Source of the DNA: a virus
Direction: 5' to 3' (one strand)
Length of the DNA stretch: 31,406 nt
Virus record (IMG/VR): IMGVR_UViG_3300010389_000078
Span: 1-31,406 of that record
The position numbers were made by a program, and so were the translations under genes. Of this stretch, positions 1 through 11,200 are shown one piece after another; within the stretch, counting starts at the first letter, position 1, and every line of letters begins with the position of its first letter. The notes under the pieces were generated by a model that searched no databases, had not been told where the DNA came from, and worked only from the letters and a program-made list of their open reading frames with translations.

Positions 1-1
1 A

Positions 2-3000
2 TTTAGTGAAGATGAAATCAAGTTATCTTCAAGTTATTACAATTCTACTAAGAATATTCCAGAAGTAATTGATTTTACCAGCCCCGATGGTGGGTCTTTA
101 TCCTTGGTAAATCCAAGAATTTTAGCTATTTCTAATCAGAATATAAAATTTGATCTTTCGGATGAGTCCCTTTCTTATATTATAGAGTCAGTTCCATATT
201 CAGCTTTTGAATTTGTACTTTACACAAACTCCAAGTTTACTGATGAGTTTGTTAAAGTATCCAATTCTGAAATTTCGGGATTGGATGTTATTAAAACTGG
301 TAGGATAGGAATAGATGAAAATGCATCTGTTATTTTAAAAACAGAAAATTTGAATTTTGATTTATATTACAGACTAGTTCCTGTTGATTTGGAAGACAAT
401 TCTTTGACCAAAAAGAACATTATAGTAGATGAGCAGGATATTAAAGAAAATAACAAAATAGTTTTGACTCAAAGTGCTTATTATGGATTACACTTGGTAT
501 CTTCAGTAAAGGATACTTCATTTGATTTTAACGTATTTGATTTTCCCGAAATTTCTTCTTATTCCAAATCTGATGGAAATTTTGCTTATTTTACAAATTC
601 AAAAAATACGACCGGCGAGATAGAAGAATTAGAAATAGTGTCTGGTGGTAGATATTATGACATTTCTCCAGGAATAAGTTCAGTATTTTCCGAAAATGGG
701 AAAAATGCTATTATAGATCCAATTTCGATAAGTATTGGCAAAATACTAAACTTACAGATAGAAGATATTGGATTTGATTATCCTACAGATCGGACATTAT
801 ATCCATCAGCTAAATTGCCACAATTACTAAAGGTAAATCCACTTTCAAAATTTAGAACTATTGGAGTATCCTCTGTAGGTATTGATTATACTATATCCCC
901 CAATCTTTTAGTAATAGACTCTGTTACAAATACTGTTGTTGATGATGTCGAATTAAACTACGATATTGAAACAAAAAGTGTAAAGATTATAAAAAATACA
1001 GATGGAATTTTTGATTCAAAACCAATTATAATCCCAGTAAATAACTCAAATGGCACTCCAATTAAAGATATAACTTTTGACCCAGATTCAAAAAATGTAA
1101 CTATCGAACTTGATAAATCTTACAGTTTTGGTCAGGTTTTTCCATTTAATATTGGCGATAAAGTATTGGTTGAGAATACAAGTATAAATGCTGATTCCGG
1201 AAAGGGTTTTAATTCAAAAGACTATAACTATAAGTTATTTACCTTAACTTCAGTCAACCCCTTGTTTGGGGGTTCTGGAGCCGAAATTGTCTATAATATT
1301 GGCGAAGATTTATTAGATTCCGAAGTTCCTGGAATTTTTGATTCAGAAAATTCTGCCGGAATTGTTACTCCTCAAAAATATTTTCCAATATTTGATCCAA
1401 TTCTGGAAAAGTTTAGTTTCTTAAAAGGTGAGATTGCAAAGACCGAATCTCAGAGAGGAGTTGTTTTAAATTGGAATAAAAGTATAGAATTACTGAAGTT
1501 ATCCACTTCTGATGATTTTGAAATTGATTCAATTATAGTTGGAGAATCTTCAAATGCAAAGGGAATTATTACTCGTATAGATGCAAACTTTGATGCAATT
1601 TATAATATTGGTTCTTCATCCATAGTTAAAAAAGGATGGGAAAGAGAAACTGGATTTTTAAACAATCAATTCCAAGTTATACCCGACAACGACTATTATC
1701 AAAATTTCTCATACTCAATAAAATCAAAAGTTGATTATGATACTTGGAATGAGTCTATAGGAAATTTAAATCATACATCTGGATTTAAAAAGTTTGGAGA
1801 TTTGGTTGTGGAATCAATTGATACGGTATCAAGCGGAATATCCACAGACCAAAATGAAGGAGATTTTTCTGGTTTGGTTGAATTTATATCAGAAGTTGAT
1901 TTAAATTGTGTAAATGATTTTGATCTTGCAAAGGAAAGAACTTTAAATATTGGATTGGAATATTTTTCTAGGGAGATTATTTTTAACTCAGTTTCTCTTC
2001 AGGACGAATTTATATCAATAGGCAATAGAGTTCTTTCCATAGATGATATTAGTGGTGAGTTTTCCAGTGAACCATCTTCACAAAACTTTTCAAATATTGA
2101 TACTTTTAGATTAAGTGATTTTAGAGCAAAAAAATATGTAACTTATGTAAAAGATAAAAGATTTACTGGATTGAGACAAATTTCATTAGTAACACTAATG
2201 CATGATAATTTTGATGGATATTTAAACCAATATGCTAGTAGATACACAAACTTTGATTTAGGTTCTTTTGATTTTTCAATCTTCGGAACAGAAGGAACAC
2301 TGCAGTATTTTCCAAATAAATTCTTTGTCAATGATTACACTATTAATGTGGTGTCTTATGGGATAAAAGATAATAGTGACGGAATTGGAAATACTTCTTT
2401 TGGAAATTTTATAGACCTAAGTACATCTACTAAGACACTTCTCCTGGGAACTTCTAATCAGACAAATGTAGTAAGTATTGGAACTACTTATTCAACATCA
2501 AAAATATTATTACAATATATTTCTTCTGATGAAACTTATTATGAATTTGACGAATTAACTATATTAAATGATGGGAATAATGTCAGTATATTAGAGTATG
2601 GTCGTCTTTCAAATGAAAATGCATATGTTGGAAGTGGAATAGGAACTTATATCGCTTACGTATCTGGTTCTGACGTTAATATAGATATTATTCCAAATGC
2701 CCATACTATAGTCGGATTAACAACAGATTATACTGTCAATGCTTTAAGAGTTTCTATCGCAAGTACTGATGTTGGAATTACAACATCATCTTTAGAATTT
2801 AATACATGTGAAATAAGTTCTAATTTTATTGCAATAACCTCAACATCTTCTCCTTCACAAATAGGAGTATCGACATATTCTACAGATTATGGAAGTGCAT
2901 ATTATATTATTTCTATTGAAGATTCTGACAACGGTAACTATCAGGCATCTGAAATAGTAGTTGTTAATGATAATTCTGAAGTTTATATTTCAGAATTTGG

Positions 3001-6000
3001 TACAATTACAAATTCTTCTGGTTTGGGAACTTTTGGTGCAAGTTTTGATATTAACTTAGGAACTACACTAAACTTTACCCCCATTGCAGACACTTCAGTA
3101 AATGTAAAAATCTATAGAAATGCGCTGAGAGTGGTCGATACTGATAATAATTTTGATTCTTTAGATTTATCAAATGCTAGCATTGATTCTGACTTTGCAG
3201 AGTTCACGGGAATTTTTAATTCTATTAAAAGATCTTTTGACCTGTCTTATAGAGGTATTCCAATTTTCCAAAGGATTATTGATTCATCAGACTCCAACAT
3301 TGTTAATGTTGAAAATAACTTGATTAGAATTCCTAATCATTTTTATGTTAATGGAGAAGAAATAGTTTATGATTTTGGTCAAGGAGAACCTATAGGAATT
3401 GCAACAACATCAATATCTGGTATTGGTCTAACAGATAAATTGCCTCCATCAGTTTATGCAATAAAATTGAATGACTTAAGTATAAGACTTGCTGCGTCAG
3501 CAGAAAATGCACTTAAACCTATCCCAGAACCTCTAATTCTCAGTTCCGTTGGAGTTGGGACGCATACATTTACTGCCAAAAAGCAGAATTCAAAATGTTT
3601 GATAGAAATAGATAATTATATTCAGTCCCCAATAGTTTCGACATCAATAACTACAACAATTGCAAGATTCTCACCATCTGACGAAAATCATATAACATTA
3701 ACTGATGTAAATTCTATTTTTAGCGGAGACTTACTAAAAATAAATGAAGAAATTGTTAAAGTTAGTGCTGTTGGGTTTGGTTCAACAAATTCTTTATTAG
3801 TTAATCGTGGTTGGATGGGAACAAATCCCGAAAATCAATCTATAGGAAATACGGTAACTAAATTGATAGGAAACTATAATATTGTCAACAATACTCTTAA
3901 TTTTATAGAAGCTCCGTATGGCAATACTCCCATAGGGACTACAACAAATAAACCAGATCAAAGAGATTATATTGGCATAACTACACGTTCATCTTTTAAT
4001 GGAAGAGTCTTTATAAGATCTGGTATTGAAAATGATTCTAATGATCCATATAATAAAAATTATATATTAGATAGTCTATCAGAAGAATTTGACGGAATTT
4101 CTAAAGAATTTACCCTAAAATCGTTAGGAAACGATATTACTGGTATCTCTACAGGAAATGCAATTATTTTGATTAACGGAATATTCCAAGAACCGGAAAA
4201 AGAAGGTGCCTTCAATATTGTTGGGAATTATCAAATATCTGAGAACATTGGAACTAGTAGAATAGAATTTAATGGAGGCATAACTTCAGCAGCATATGAT
4301 GTCAATACAGCAAGTATTCCAAGAGGAGGAGTTATAGTTTCTGTAGCTTCAACACAGGGTTTTGGTTATCAACCACTAATCTCCGCAGGGGGAACATCCA
4401 TAGTTTCTAGTGCAGGAACTATATCAAATATTAGTGTTGGATATTCTGGTTCTGGATATAGGGCTTTGGAAAAGTATGAAATTATCACTAAAACTTCTTC
4501 AACTATTAGTTCTGGTAGCACTATAATTTACATAGATAATGAAAATGGTGTTTTTGAAAAATTAAAATATTCAAGTTCAAACACTATAGGAATAGGATCA
4601 ATATTACAAAATGTCCCAATTTTGGGAATTGGTAACACTTATGTTTTAATTGGTTCTGGAAGCACTTCTTCACAATCAATAGATTCTGAAAAATCTGTTT
4701 TAGTATCTTTAAATTCTCCAAGTGTGGGATTAGTAGATGTTGGTGTTAAAACGGCAAGTAGTGGATTATTAAATTATGAGTTTATTGGATTTTCTACAGT
4801 AATTTTTGGGACCGGCAGAATTTCGACTAATGTTAATATTACAAATCCAGGGTCTGGATATACATCATCGAATCCTCCGATTGTTATTTTTGATAACCCA
4901 AATAATTATGATAATATTCCACTAATATATTCTCCTGTTTTTTCTGGGTTGGGTACTCAATCTACTGTTAATATAGTAGTTGGTCAAAATTCGGATGTAA
5001 TTAATTTCGAAATTAAAAATTTGGGATATGGATATAAAACTTCTGAAGTTTTAACAATACCTACTGGAGGTTTGACAGGAGTACCTCTAGATTCATTAAA
5101 ACCTTTTGAAAGATTTGAATTAACTATAGATGAAGTATTTTCTGACATTTTTACTGGATGGACAGTTGGCGACTTTCAAGTGATTGACAAGATAGAAAAT
5201 TTATTTAATGGAGTTAGAAAAACATTCCCAATTAAAATTGACGGCGCCCAAACTTCTATTAGAGCAAGAGTTGGTTCAAACATTGATATACAATATGTAC
5301 TACTAATTTTTATTAATGATGTATTGCAAATCCCAGATTCTTCTTATATATTCAAAGGTGGAAGTACCTTTACTTTCATAGAACCTCCCAAACAAGGTGA
5401 TACTTGCAAAATACTTTTCTACAAAGGTACTTCAATTGTTGATGTATTGTTTAATGATATTTTAGAAACAGTTAAGATTGGTGATTTTGTCAGATTAAAT
5501 AGTGATAAAATATCGGAAAAACAAGATAAAAGATTAGTTACTGATATCATTTCTTCTGATATAATAAATACTAATCCATACAATGGACCTGGTTTATCAT
5601 TAGATGAGACTTTAACTAGACCAATAATATGGTGCAGACAAACAGAAGACCTAATAATTAGTGGACAAGAAATCGCTAAAAATAGAGAAATATATGAACC
5701 ACTAATTCAACCTTCTACAAATATTATATCGAATGTTGGAATTGCTTCTACAGAAATTTTTGTACAAAGTGCAAAGATATTTTTTGATGATATTAGAGAA
5801 AATATAAACAATACTCTTAAATCAAAGATTATTATTACATCACAAGAAGATTCAAGAAGTTCATATGCTATAGCACAGGTTTCTGCAGCAGGCACTATTG
5901 CATCAATTAGCGTAATTGATGGTGGAGCAGGATTTATAACTACCCCAGTTGTAACGATTGCAAACCCCACTGTGGGAGTTGGTTCAACATCTACAGCAGT

Positions 6001-6685
6001 TGCCTCAATTTCTTCAGGAATTGTAACTTTTGTAAATATCGTAAATCCTGGTTTTGGATATACAACGTCAAACCCACCACAAGTTTTAATAGAACATCCA
6101 AAACTTATTTCAGAAAAAATTGAAGATGTTACTTACGAAGGGGATTTTGGTGTAATAGTTGGGGTTTCAACAATATCTGTAGGAGTAGCATCTACTGGAA
6201 TATTCTTTGATTTGTTTATTCCTACAGATTCATATTTAAGAAACACTAATGTTAATGTTGGAATAGCAACTACAGGAATCAGTGGAATAAAAACAGGATA
6301 CTATTTTACAGTTTTCAATTCAAATATTGGGTTTGGAATAACTTCAATAGATTCTACAAATTCTATTGTTGGTGTAGGAACTACTTACCTTGACAATGTT
6401 TATAAGGTTTCTAGTGTTTCTATAGCACAAACAAGTGTGCCTGGAATTGGAATAACTAATGTAACTAGAGTTGTCGTAAGTGTTCTTGATTATAATGGTT
6501 TGTCTGGATTGGGTTATAGTAATTTCTATGGAGAATTTAGTTGGGGCCGAATAAGTAATTTTGTAAGGAAGAATCCTCTAAGTTTTAATTCATATAACAA
6601 TACTGGCATTTCTGGACTATCAACTGGTGCTTTGGTACAAAGACTTAACCCATTACGTTATGTTGGATATTCAACAATCTTATAA
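2..6685 (+). CDS. Very large virion structural protein, T4 gene 7 position (5' end outside window)
   Basis: The frame is open from base 2 with no stop, so the true start lies upstream; at least 2227 residues are present. TTG at 104 is not a convincing start because coding continues before it. The protein is Ser/Thr/Gly/Asn-rich and predicted mostly beta. It carries several GxGYxxxPxV-type repeats (about nt 627-680, 4420-4480, 4825-4900, 4998-5070, 5898-5970, 6024-6102), a segment 'PDNDYYQNFSYSIKSK' near nt 1690 of a kind I associate with marine T4-like phage structural proteins, a segment near 3440-3590 of the 'YAIKLNDLSIRLA' type, and an 'INEEI...VNRGW' module at 3685-3870. It lies directly before gp8, where T4 has gene 7, so a baseplate wedge role is inferred. 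I see no clear residue similarity to T4 gp7 (1032 aa), so homology is unproven. It is probably a virion component; the exact role is uncertain. Confidence 0.8.
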   Translation, partial: FSEDEIKLSSSYYNSTKNIPEVIDFTSPDGGSLSLVNPRILAISNQNIKFDLSDESLSYIIESVPYSAFEFVLYTNSKFTDEFVKVSNSEISGLDVIKTGRIGIDENASVILKTENLNFDLYYRLVPVDLEDNSLTKKNIIVDEQDIKENNKIVLTQSAYYGLHLVSSVKDTSFDFNVFDFPEISSYSKSDGNFAYFTNSKNTTGEIEELEIVSGGRYYDISPGISSVFSENGKNAIIDPISISIGKILNLQIEDIGFDYPTDRTLYPSAKLPQLLKVNPLSKFRTIGVSSVGIDYTISPNLLVIDSVTNTVVDDVELNYDIETKSVKIIKNTDGIFDSKPIIIPVNNSNGTPIKDITFDPDSKNVTIELDKSYSFGQVFPFNIGDKVLVENTSINADSGKGFNSKDYNYKLFTLTSVNPLFGGSGAEIVYNIGEDLLDSEVPGIFDSENSAGIVTPQKYFPIFDPILEKFSFLKGEIAKTESQRGVVLNWNKSIELLKLSTSDDFEIDSIIVGESSNAKGIITRIDANFDAIYNIGSSSIVKKGWERETGFLNNQFQVIPDNDYYQNFSYSIKSKVDYDTWNESIGNLNHTSGFKKFGDLVVESIDTVSSGISTDQNEGDFSGLVEFISEVDLNCVNDFDLAKERTLNIGLEYFSREIIFNSVSLQDEFISIGNRVLSIDDISGEFSSEPSSQNFSNIDTFRLSDFRAKKYVTYVKDKRFTGLRQISLVTLMHDNFDGYLNQYASRYTNFDLGSFDFSIFGTEGTLQYFPNKFFVNDYTINVVSYGIKDNSDGIGNTSFGNFIDLSTSTKTLLLGTSNQTNVVSIGTTYSTSKILLQYISSDETYYEFDELTILNDGNNVSILEYGRLSNENAYVGSGIGTYIAYVSGSDVNIDIIPNAHTIVGLTTDYTVNALRVSIASTDVGITTSSLEFNTCEISSNFIAITSTSSPSQIGVSTYSTDYGSAYYIISIEDSDNGNYQASEIVVVNDNSEVYISEFGTITNSSGLGTFGASFDINLGTTLNFTPIADTSVNVKIYRNALRVVDTDNNFDSLDLSNASIDSDFAEFTGIFNSIKRSFDLSYRGIPIFQRIIDSSDSNIVNVENNLIRIPNHFYVNGEEIVYDFGQGEPIGIATTSISGIGLTDKLPPSVYAIKLNDLSIRLAASAENALKPIPEPLILSSVGVGTHTFTAKKQNSKCLIEIDNYIQSPIVSTSITTTIARFSPSDENHITLTDVNSIFSGDLLKINEEIVKVSAVGFGSTNSLLVNRGWMGTNPENQSIGNTVTKLIGNYNIVNNTLNFIEAPYGNTPIGTTTNKPDQRDYIGITTRSSFNGRVFIRSGIENDSNDPYNKNYILDSLSEEFDGISKEFTLKSLGNDITGISTGNAIILINGIFQEPEKEGAFNIVGNYQISENIGTSRIEFNGGITSAAYDVNTASIPRGGVIVSVASTQGFGYQPLISAGGTSIVSSAGTISNISVGYSGSGYRALEKYEIITKTSSTISSGSTIIYIDNENGVFEKLKYSSSNTIGIGSILQNVPILGIGNTYVLIGSGSTSSQSIDSEKSVLVSLNSPSVGLVDVGVKTASSGLLNYEFIGFSTVIFGTGRISTNVNITNPGSGYTSSNPPIVIFDNPNNYDNIPLIYSPVFSGLGTQSTVNIVVGQNSDVINFEIKNLGYGYKTSEVLTIPTGGLTGVPLDSLKPFERFELTIDEVFSDIFTGWTVGDFQVIDKIENLFNGVRKTFPIKIDGAQTSIRARVGSNIDIQYVLLIFINDVLQIPDSSYIFKGGSTFTFIEPPKQGDTCKILFYKGTSIVDVLFNDILETVKIGDFVRLNSDKISEKQDKRLVTDIISSDIINTNPYNGPGLSLDETLTRPIIWCRQTEDLIISGQEIAKNREIYEPLIQPSTNIISNVGIASTEIFVQSAKIFFDDIRENINNTLKSKIIITSQEDSRSSYAIAQVSAAGTIASISVIDGGAGFITTPVVTIANPTVGVGSTSTAVASISSGIVTFVNIVNPGFGYTTSNPPQVLIEHPKLISEKIEDVTYEGDFGVIVGVSTISVGVASTGIFFDLFIPTDSYLRNTNVNVGIATTGISGIKTGYYFTVFNSNIGFGITSIDSTNSIVGVGTTYLDNVYKVSSVSIAQTSVPGIGITNVTRVVVSVLDYNGLSGLGYSNFYGEFSWGRISNFVRKNPLSFNSYNNTGISGLSTGALVQRLNPLRYVGYSTIL

Positions 6686-6692
6686 AAACAAC

Positions 6693-6700
6693 TATAAATA
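6693..6700 (+). promoter_or_regulatory. Late promoter TATAAATA upstream of gp8
   Basis: A perfect match to the T4 late promoter core TATAAATA lies 7 bases after the preceding stop codon and 18 bases before the gp8 ATG. In T4 this motif is read by the gp55 sigma factor with gp33 and the sliding clamp. No clear Shine-Dalgarno sequence lies between it and the start. Confidence 0.8.
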
Positions 6701-6718
6701 GATAAAAAAACGACAAAA

Positions 6719-8275
6719 ATGTCTGCGATTATAACTGATCAACTTAGAATATTAAATGCCAAAAACTTTGTTGCTGCAGCAACATCAGTTACAAATAACT
6801 ATTATACTTTTGTTGGGTTAACTAATGCAACAGATTATGACCCCAATTGGGATTCATTACCACCAGCCCCAAAAGATAATTTCGACGAAGAGAATAACTA
6901 TTGGGATACAATTATTGCACTTAAAAAGATTGCAAATGGGGATGTTAGGCAAGTAGTCAAAAAGAATACTTGGACTTCCGGAACAATTTATGATATGTAT
7001 AGTAATGATATTAGTAGAACAAATTTATCTGTTCCTTCAAATTCCGCAAGTTTGTACTCTTCTAATTTTTATGTTGTAAATAGTGATTTTAGAGTTTATA
7101 TTTGTTTATATAATGGCATTGATCCAGAAAATCCATCAGGAAGACCATCTCTAGATGAACCCAAATTTACGGATTTGGAACCTAGATCTGCGGGAGATAG
7201 TGAGGATGGTTATATTTGGAAATACTTATACACTATTAAACCAAGTGAATTGATAAAATTTGAATCTGTCAATTTTATTCCTGTTCCTATAGATTGGGAA
7301 ACAAATAACGAATATGCACCAGTAAGAGAGAATGCTATAAATGGAGGACAAATTAAAATCATAAGAGTTTTGAATAGGGGAACTGGAATTGGAACAGCAA
7401 ATAGAACCTATACAAATGTTCCAATATATGGGGATGGTTCCGGGGCAGAGTGTACAATCGTTGTTAATAGTGATTCTGAAGTAGAATCTGCAATTGTAAC
7501 CAATGGTGGAAGTGGTTATTCTTATGGGACTGTCGATTTGATTGCTGGTGGAGTCCCTACCGGCACATCATTACCTTCTTTTAAAGTTATTATACCTCCA
7601 CAAAATGGCCATGGATATGACATTTATAGGGAATTGGGTGCTTATAGAGTATTAATTTATTCTAGAATCGAGAATGATGTAGAAAATCCAGATTTTATTA
7701 TTGGAAATAAAGTTGCAAGAGTTGGAATTATAGAAAATCCATTATCGTTTAATTCTGATGAAGTTTTAACATTAAACAAAGCCAGTGCTTTATCATCTCT
7801 TAAATTAATTGGTGCAGGATATAGCACTGCAAATTTTTCTCCAAATTCTATTTTTACACAAACAGTTGGATTGGGTTCTACTGCCGTTGGAAGGGTTGTA
7901 TCTTATGATAAGAACACTGGTGTTTTAAAATATTGGCAGGATAGAACACTGGTAGGATTTAATAGTAGTGGCACACCAAACCCAACCCCACTTTATGGTT
8001 TTAATCGCAATACTTTTACCCCAAATCCAGATAATGGTGGTTCGATAATTATAGAATCTCCTGAGGTAAGTGGTCTTGGAATAGATACATCTTTTACTGG
8101 TATAACTACTACAATAAATAATAGAAAATATTTTCTGGGACAATTTTTTGTTGAAGGTATTGCAAATCCAGAAGTGGAAAAGCAATCAGGAAATATAATT
8201 TATGTTGATAATAGACCTTCAATAACAAGGTCATCAAACCAAAAAGAAGATATCAAAGTCATTTTGCAGTTTTAG
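6719..8275 (+). CDS. 8: Baseplate wedge subunit gp8
   Basis: 518 residues. The middle has 'DSEDGYIWKYLYTIKPSEL' followed by 'FIPVPIDWE', matching T4 gp8 'GDGYVWEYLFEIPPD' and 'YIVVPWPEE'. The C-terminus 'IIYVDNRPSITRSSNQKED' plus an 'ILQF' ending matches T4 gp8 'MIYMENRPPIIMAMDQTEE' and 'ILFTF'. T4 gp8 is a baseplate wedge component that binds gp7 and gp10. At 518 aa this is well above the 334 of T4. Part of the excess lies around residues 210-290, which contain a glycine-rich GSGYSYG repeat of the kind seen in neighbouring proteins. It follows a perfect late promoter, and only 5 bases separate its stop from the next gene. The identity is secure from both the internal and C-terminal motifs. 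Confidence 0.93.
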   Translation: MSAIITDQLRILNAKNFVAAATSVTNNYYTFVGLTNATDYDPNWDSLPPAPKDNFDEENNYWDTIIALKKIANGDVRQVVKKNTWTSGTIYDMYSNDISRTNLSVPSNSASLYSSNFYVVNSDFRVYICLYNGIDPENPSGRPSLDEPKFTDLEPRSAGDSEDGYIWKYLYTIKPSELIKFESVNFIPVPIDWETNNEYAPVRENAINGGQIKIIRVLNRGTGIGTANRTYTNVPIYGDGSGAECTIVVNSDSEVESAIVTNGGSGYSYGTVDLIAGGVPTGTSLPSFKVIIPPQNGHGYDIYRELGAYRVLIYSRIENDVENPDFIIGNKVARVGIIENPLSFNSDEVLTLNKASALSSLKLIGAGYSTANFSPNSIFTQTVGLGSTAVGRVVSYDKNTGVLKYWQDRTLVGFNSSGTPNPTPLYGFNRNTFTPNPDNGGSIIIESPEVSGLGIDTSFTGITTTINNRKYFLGQFFVEGIANPEVEKQSGNIIYVDNRPSITRSSNQKEDIKVILQF

Positions 8276-8280
8276 AAATT

Positions 8281-11200
8281 ATGCCACAGCAAACTAATCT
8301 AGACGTATCACCATATTTTGACGACTTTGATAAGGAAAATCAATACTATAGAGTTCTCTTTAAACCGGGACAACCTGTTCAAGCAAGAGAACTAACAACC
8401 CTACAGTCGATTCTTCAGAATCAAATTGAACAATTTGGAGATCACTTTTTTAAAGAAGGTTCTCTTGTAATTCCCGGAAATATTAACTATATTGATAATT
8501 ATTATGCGGTAGAGATTCAAGAAAGTTATCTTGGTTCTTTAGTAATATCATATTTGCCATATTTAATCGGAAAAATAGTTAGAGGAACAAATAGTGGCGT
8601 AAGAGCTATTGTAGTTGGAGTTATTACTTCAGAAGATTCCGAAAGGGGTAATAATACTCTTTACGTAAACTTTTTAAATTCTGATACCACCACTAATAGT
8701 TTTCAAGGATTTTCTTCAAGTGAAACTTTGATTGTAGAACAACCCTTAGTTGAGGGTAGCACAATTGAAGATAATGTAGAGATTATTATTGCAGCAAATC
8801 AGGGAGTTGCTTTAACTATTGAAGGAAATCCAAACTCAATTGGTTCCGCAGTTAGTTTATCCGAAGGCGTATATTACTTAAGAGGACATTTTGTTACAGT
8901 TGATGATCAAACAATTATATTAGACCAGTATTCAAATAATCCCAGTTACAAAATTGGATTTGAAGTATTTGAAACTATAGAATCTTCAGATAATAACTTT
9001 GACCTTAATGATAATGCTAGTGGATTTACTAATTTTGCTGCACCTGGAGCTGATCGTTTAGTAATAGATGCATTATTAACAAAAATCCCATTAAATGATA
9101 CTGAACAAACTTCACCCGTAAATTTTGTACAGATTTTAGAAGTTAGAAATGGAGTTTTGCAGAGGCAAATCAATAATCCAGATTATAATATAATCGAAAA
9201 GGAATTTGCAAGAAGAACATTTGATGAATCTGGGAATTATTACGTAAAATCTCCTTCGGTTTCCGTAAAAGAAACGTTAGATAATTTAAAAGGAAATAAT
9301 GGAGTATTTAGAGAAAATCAACTAACTTATAATGGCAATTTAGCATCAGAAGATTTAGCAACTTATGTAATTTCTCCACTTAAGGCATTTGTGAGTGGTT
9401 TTGAGATTGATGTTCTTGGAACCACGTATCTTGATTTTGAGAAACCAAGACAAACAAAACTACTTAAAGAGCAAAGTTTAAATTACGTAACTGGTCCAAC
9501 TTACACCCTCAATAGAGTTCATGGTTCTCCTTCACTGGGATTTTCAACTTCATATTCTTTGAGTTTGAGAAATAATAGAGTTGGTTCTAATCCCATCAAC
9601 CCATCAGGCAAAGAAATAGGACTTGCTAGGGTTTATGATTTTGCACTAGAATCTGGATCATATAACACTTCAACACCAGACGCAAATGAATGGGATATTT
9701 CTTTGTATGATATACAAACATATACTGAAATTTCTCTAAATGAACCAATTACACTATCTACACCAACATATATTAAAGGAAAATCCAGTGGTGCTGTAGG
9801 ATTTTTAAGATACAATGCATCCAATTCTGGTATTATTACTGCATATAACACAAAAGGAACTTTTGTTGTCGGTGAAAGGTTCTTATTTGATGGAATAGAA
9901 AATAATAGAGTTTCTACAGCAATAACTGCATATTCAACAAACGATGTAAAATCTCTTTATGGAATTGTTGGCGGAGCATCAACATTTACTGCAGATGTTA
10001 AGCAATCTACTTTAAGAAATGTTGGATTTGTTGAAATTACTGCTGGATCTGGTGGAATAAGCACAGTAACTTCTTCAGATTTTATTTTCACGGGAATTGC
10101 AACTTCTGGAAATACTGTTGCATTTTCAAATCCCGGATTATCTGTTGTTTCACTTGCAAAGATTGAAACAGTATCTGATAGTGAATTAACAATTTCTGGA
10201 GTGACTACCGTATCTGGAGTATGTGATGGGGGTTTACCCACTACAAATATTACACCGAGTGATTTTAGATTATTATTCTCTAATTTCCAATCTTCTTCGG
10301 ATAATACTTTATATACATCTTTACCTAGCAGAAATATTGCATCTGTAGACTTAACAAACTCATCATTAACTATAAGAAAACAATATAATGTTACTATTGC
10401 TGACAATGCAACCAATACAATTATTGCAGAATCTGATGAAACGTTCTTGCCATATGATGAGGAAAGATATGTTCTAATTTCTACAGATGGAACTACGGAA
10501 AGATTAAGTTCAGATAAACTTGTATTTTCTAATGGCGGAAGAGAACTTACTGTATTTGGATTAGAAACTTCTTCAGGAACTGGAAAATTAATTGCAACTT
10601 TAAGAAAGACTGATATTGACTCTAAAGTCAAAAATAAGAACAGAATTCAATCTATTATTGTCGATAAATCTAAGTATGGTTATTCTGGAACTGGTTCAAC
10701 AACTAACAATGATGGATTGGTCTTCGGCACATATCCATATGGAACTAGAGTTCAGGATGAGGAAATTTGCTTATTGCAACCAGATGTAACTTTCGTTTAT
10801 GGAATTTATGAGTCAAATGATACTTCAGAACCAGAACTTCCAAATTTAATATTAACATCTATAAATGGACCAACAGCAAAAACTGACGATTTACTGATAG
10901 GGGAAGAGTTTGTTGGTTCTATTAGTGGTGCAGTTGGAGTATATGCCGAAAAATTAAATTCTCTAAAAATTTCATATGTATCTAGAAATTCCAATACATT
11001 TAGAACAAATGAAACTATAACTTTTAAGGAATCGGGAATAGTTGCCACCATTACTGGAGTTAATGCTGGTGATAGTAATATCATATCAAATTATACTTTT
11101 GATAATGGACAGAGAGAAACGATTTATGATTATTCTAGAATAATTAGAAAATCTACTTCTAAGGAACCAACTAGAAAAATAAAAATTGTATTTGAATCTG

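Noticed and set aside
104-106. TTG at 104 as the true start of the first gene
   Set aside because: The same frame stays open without a stop back to base 2 with similar coding character, and no ribosome binding site precedes the TTG. The gene is better treated as cut by the window edge.
9957-10631. 224-codon open frame on the minus strand
   Set aside because: It lies wholly inside the DUF4815 gene, has no promoter or ribosome binding site, and its composition is that of an antisense shadow of Ser/Thr-rich codons. The other minus-strand frames in the window were rejected for the same reason.
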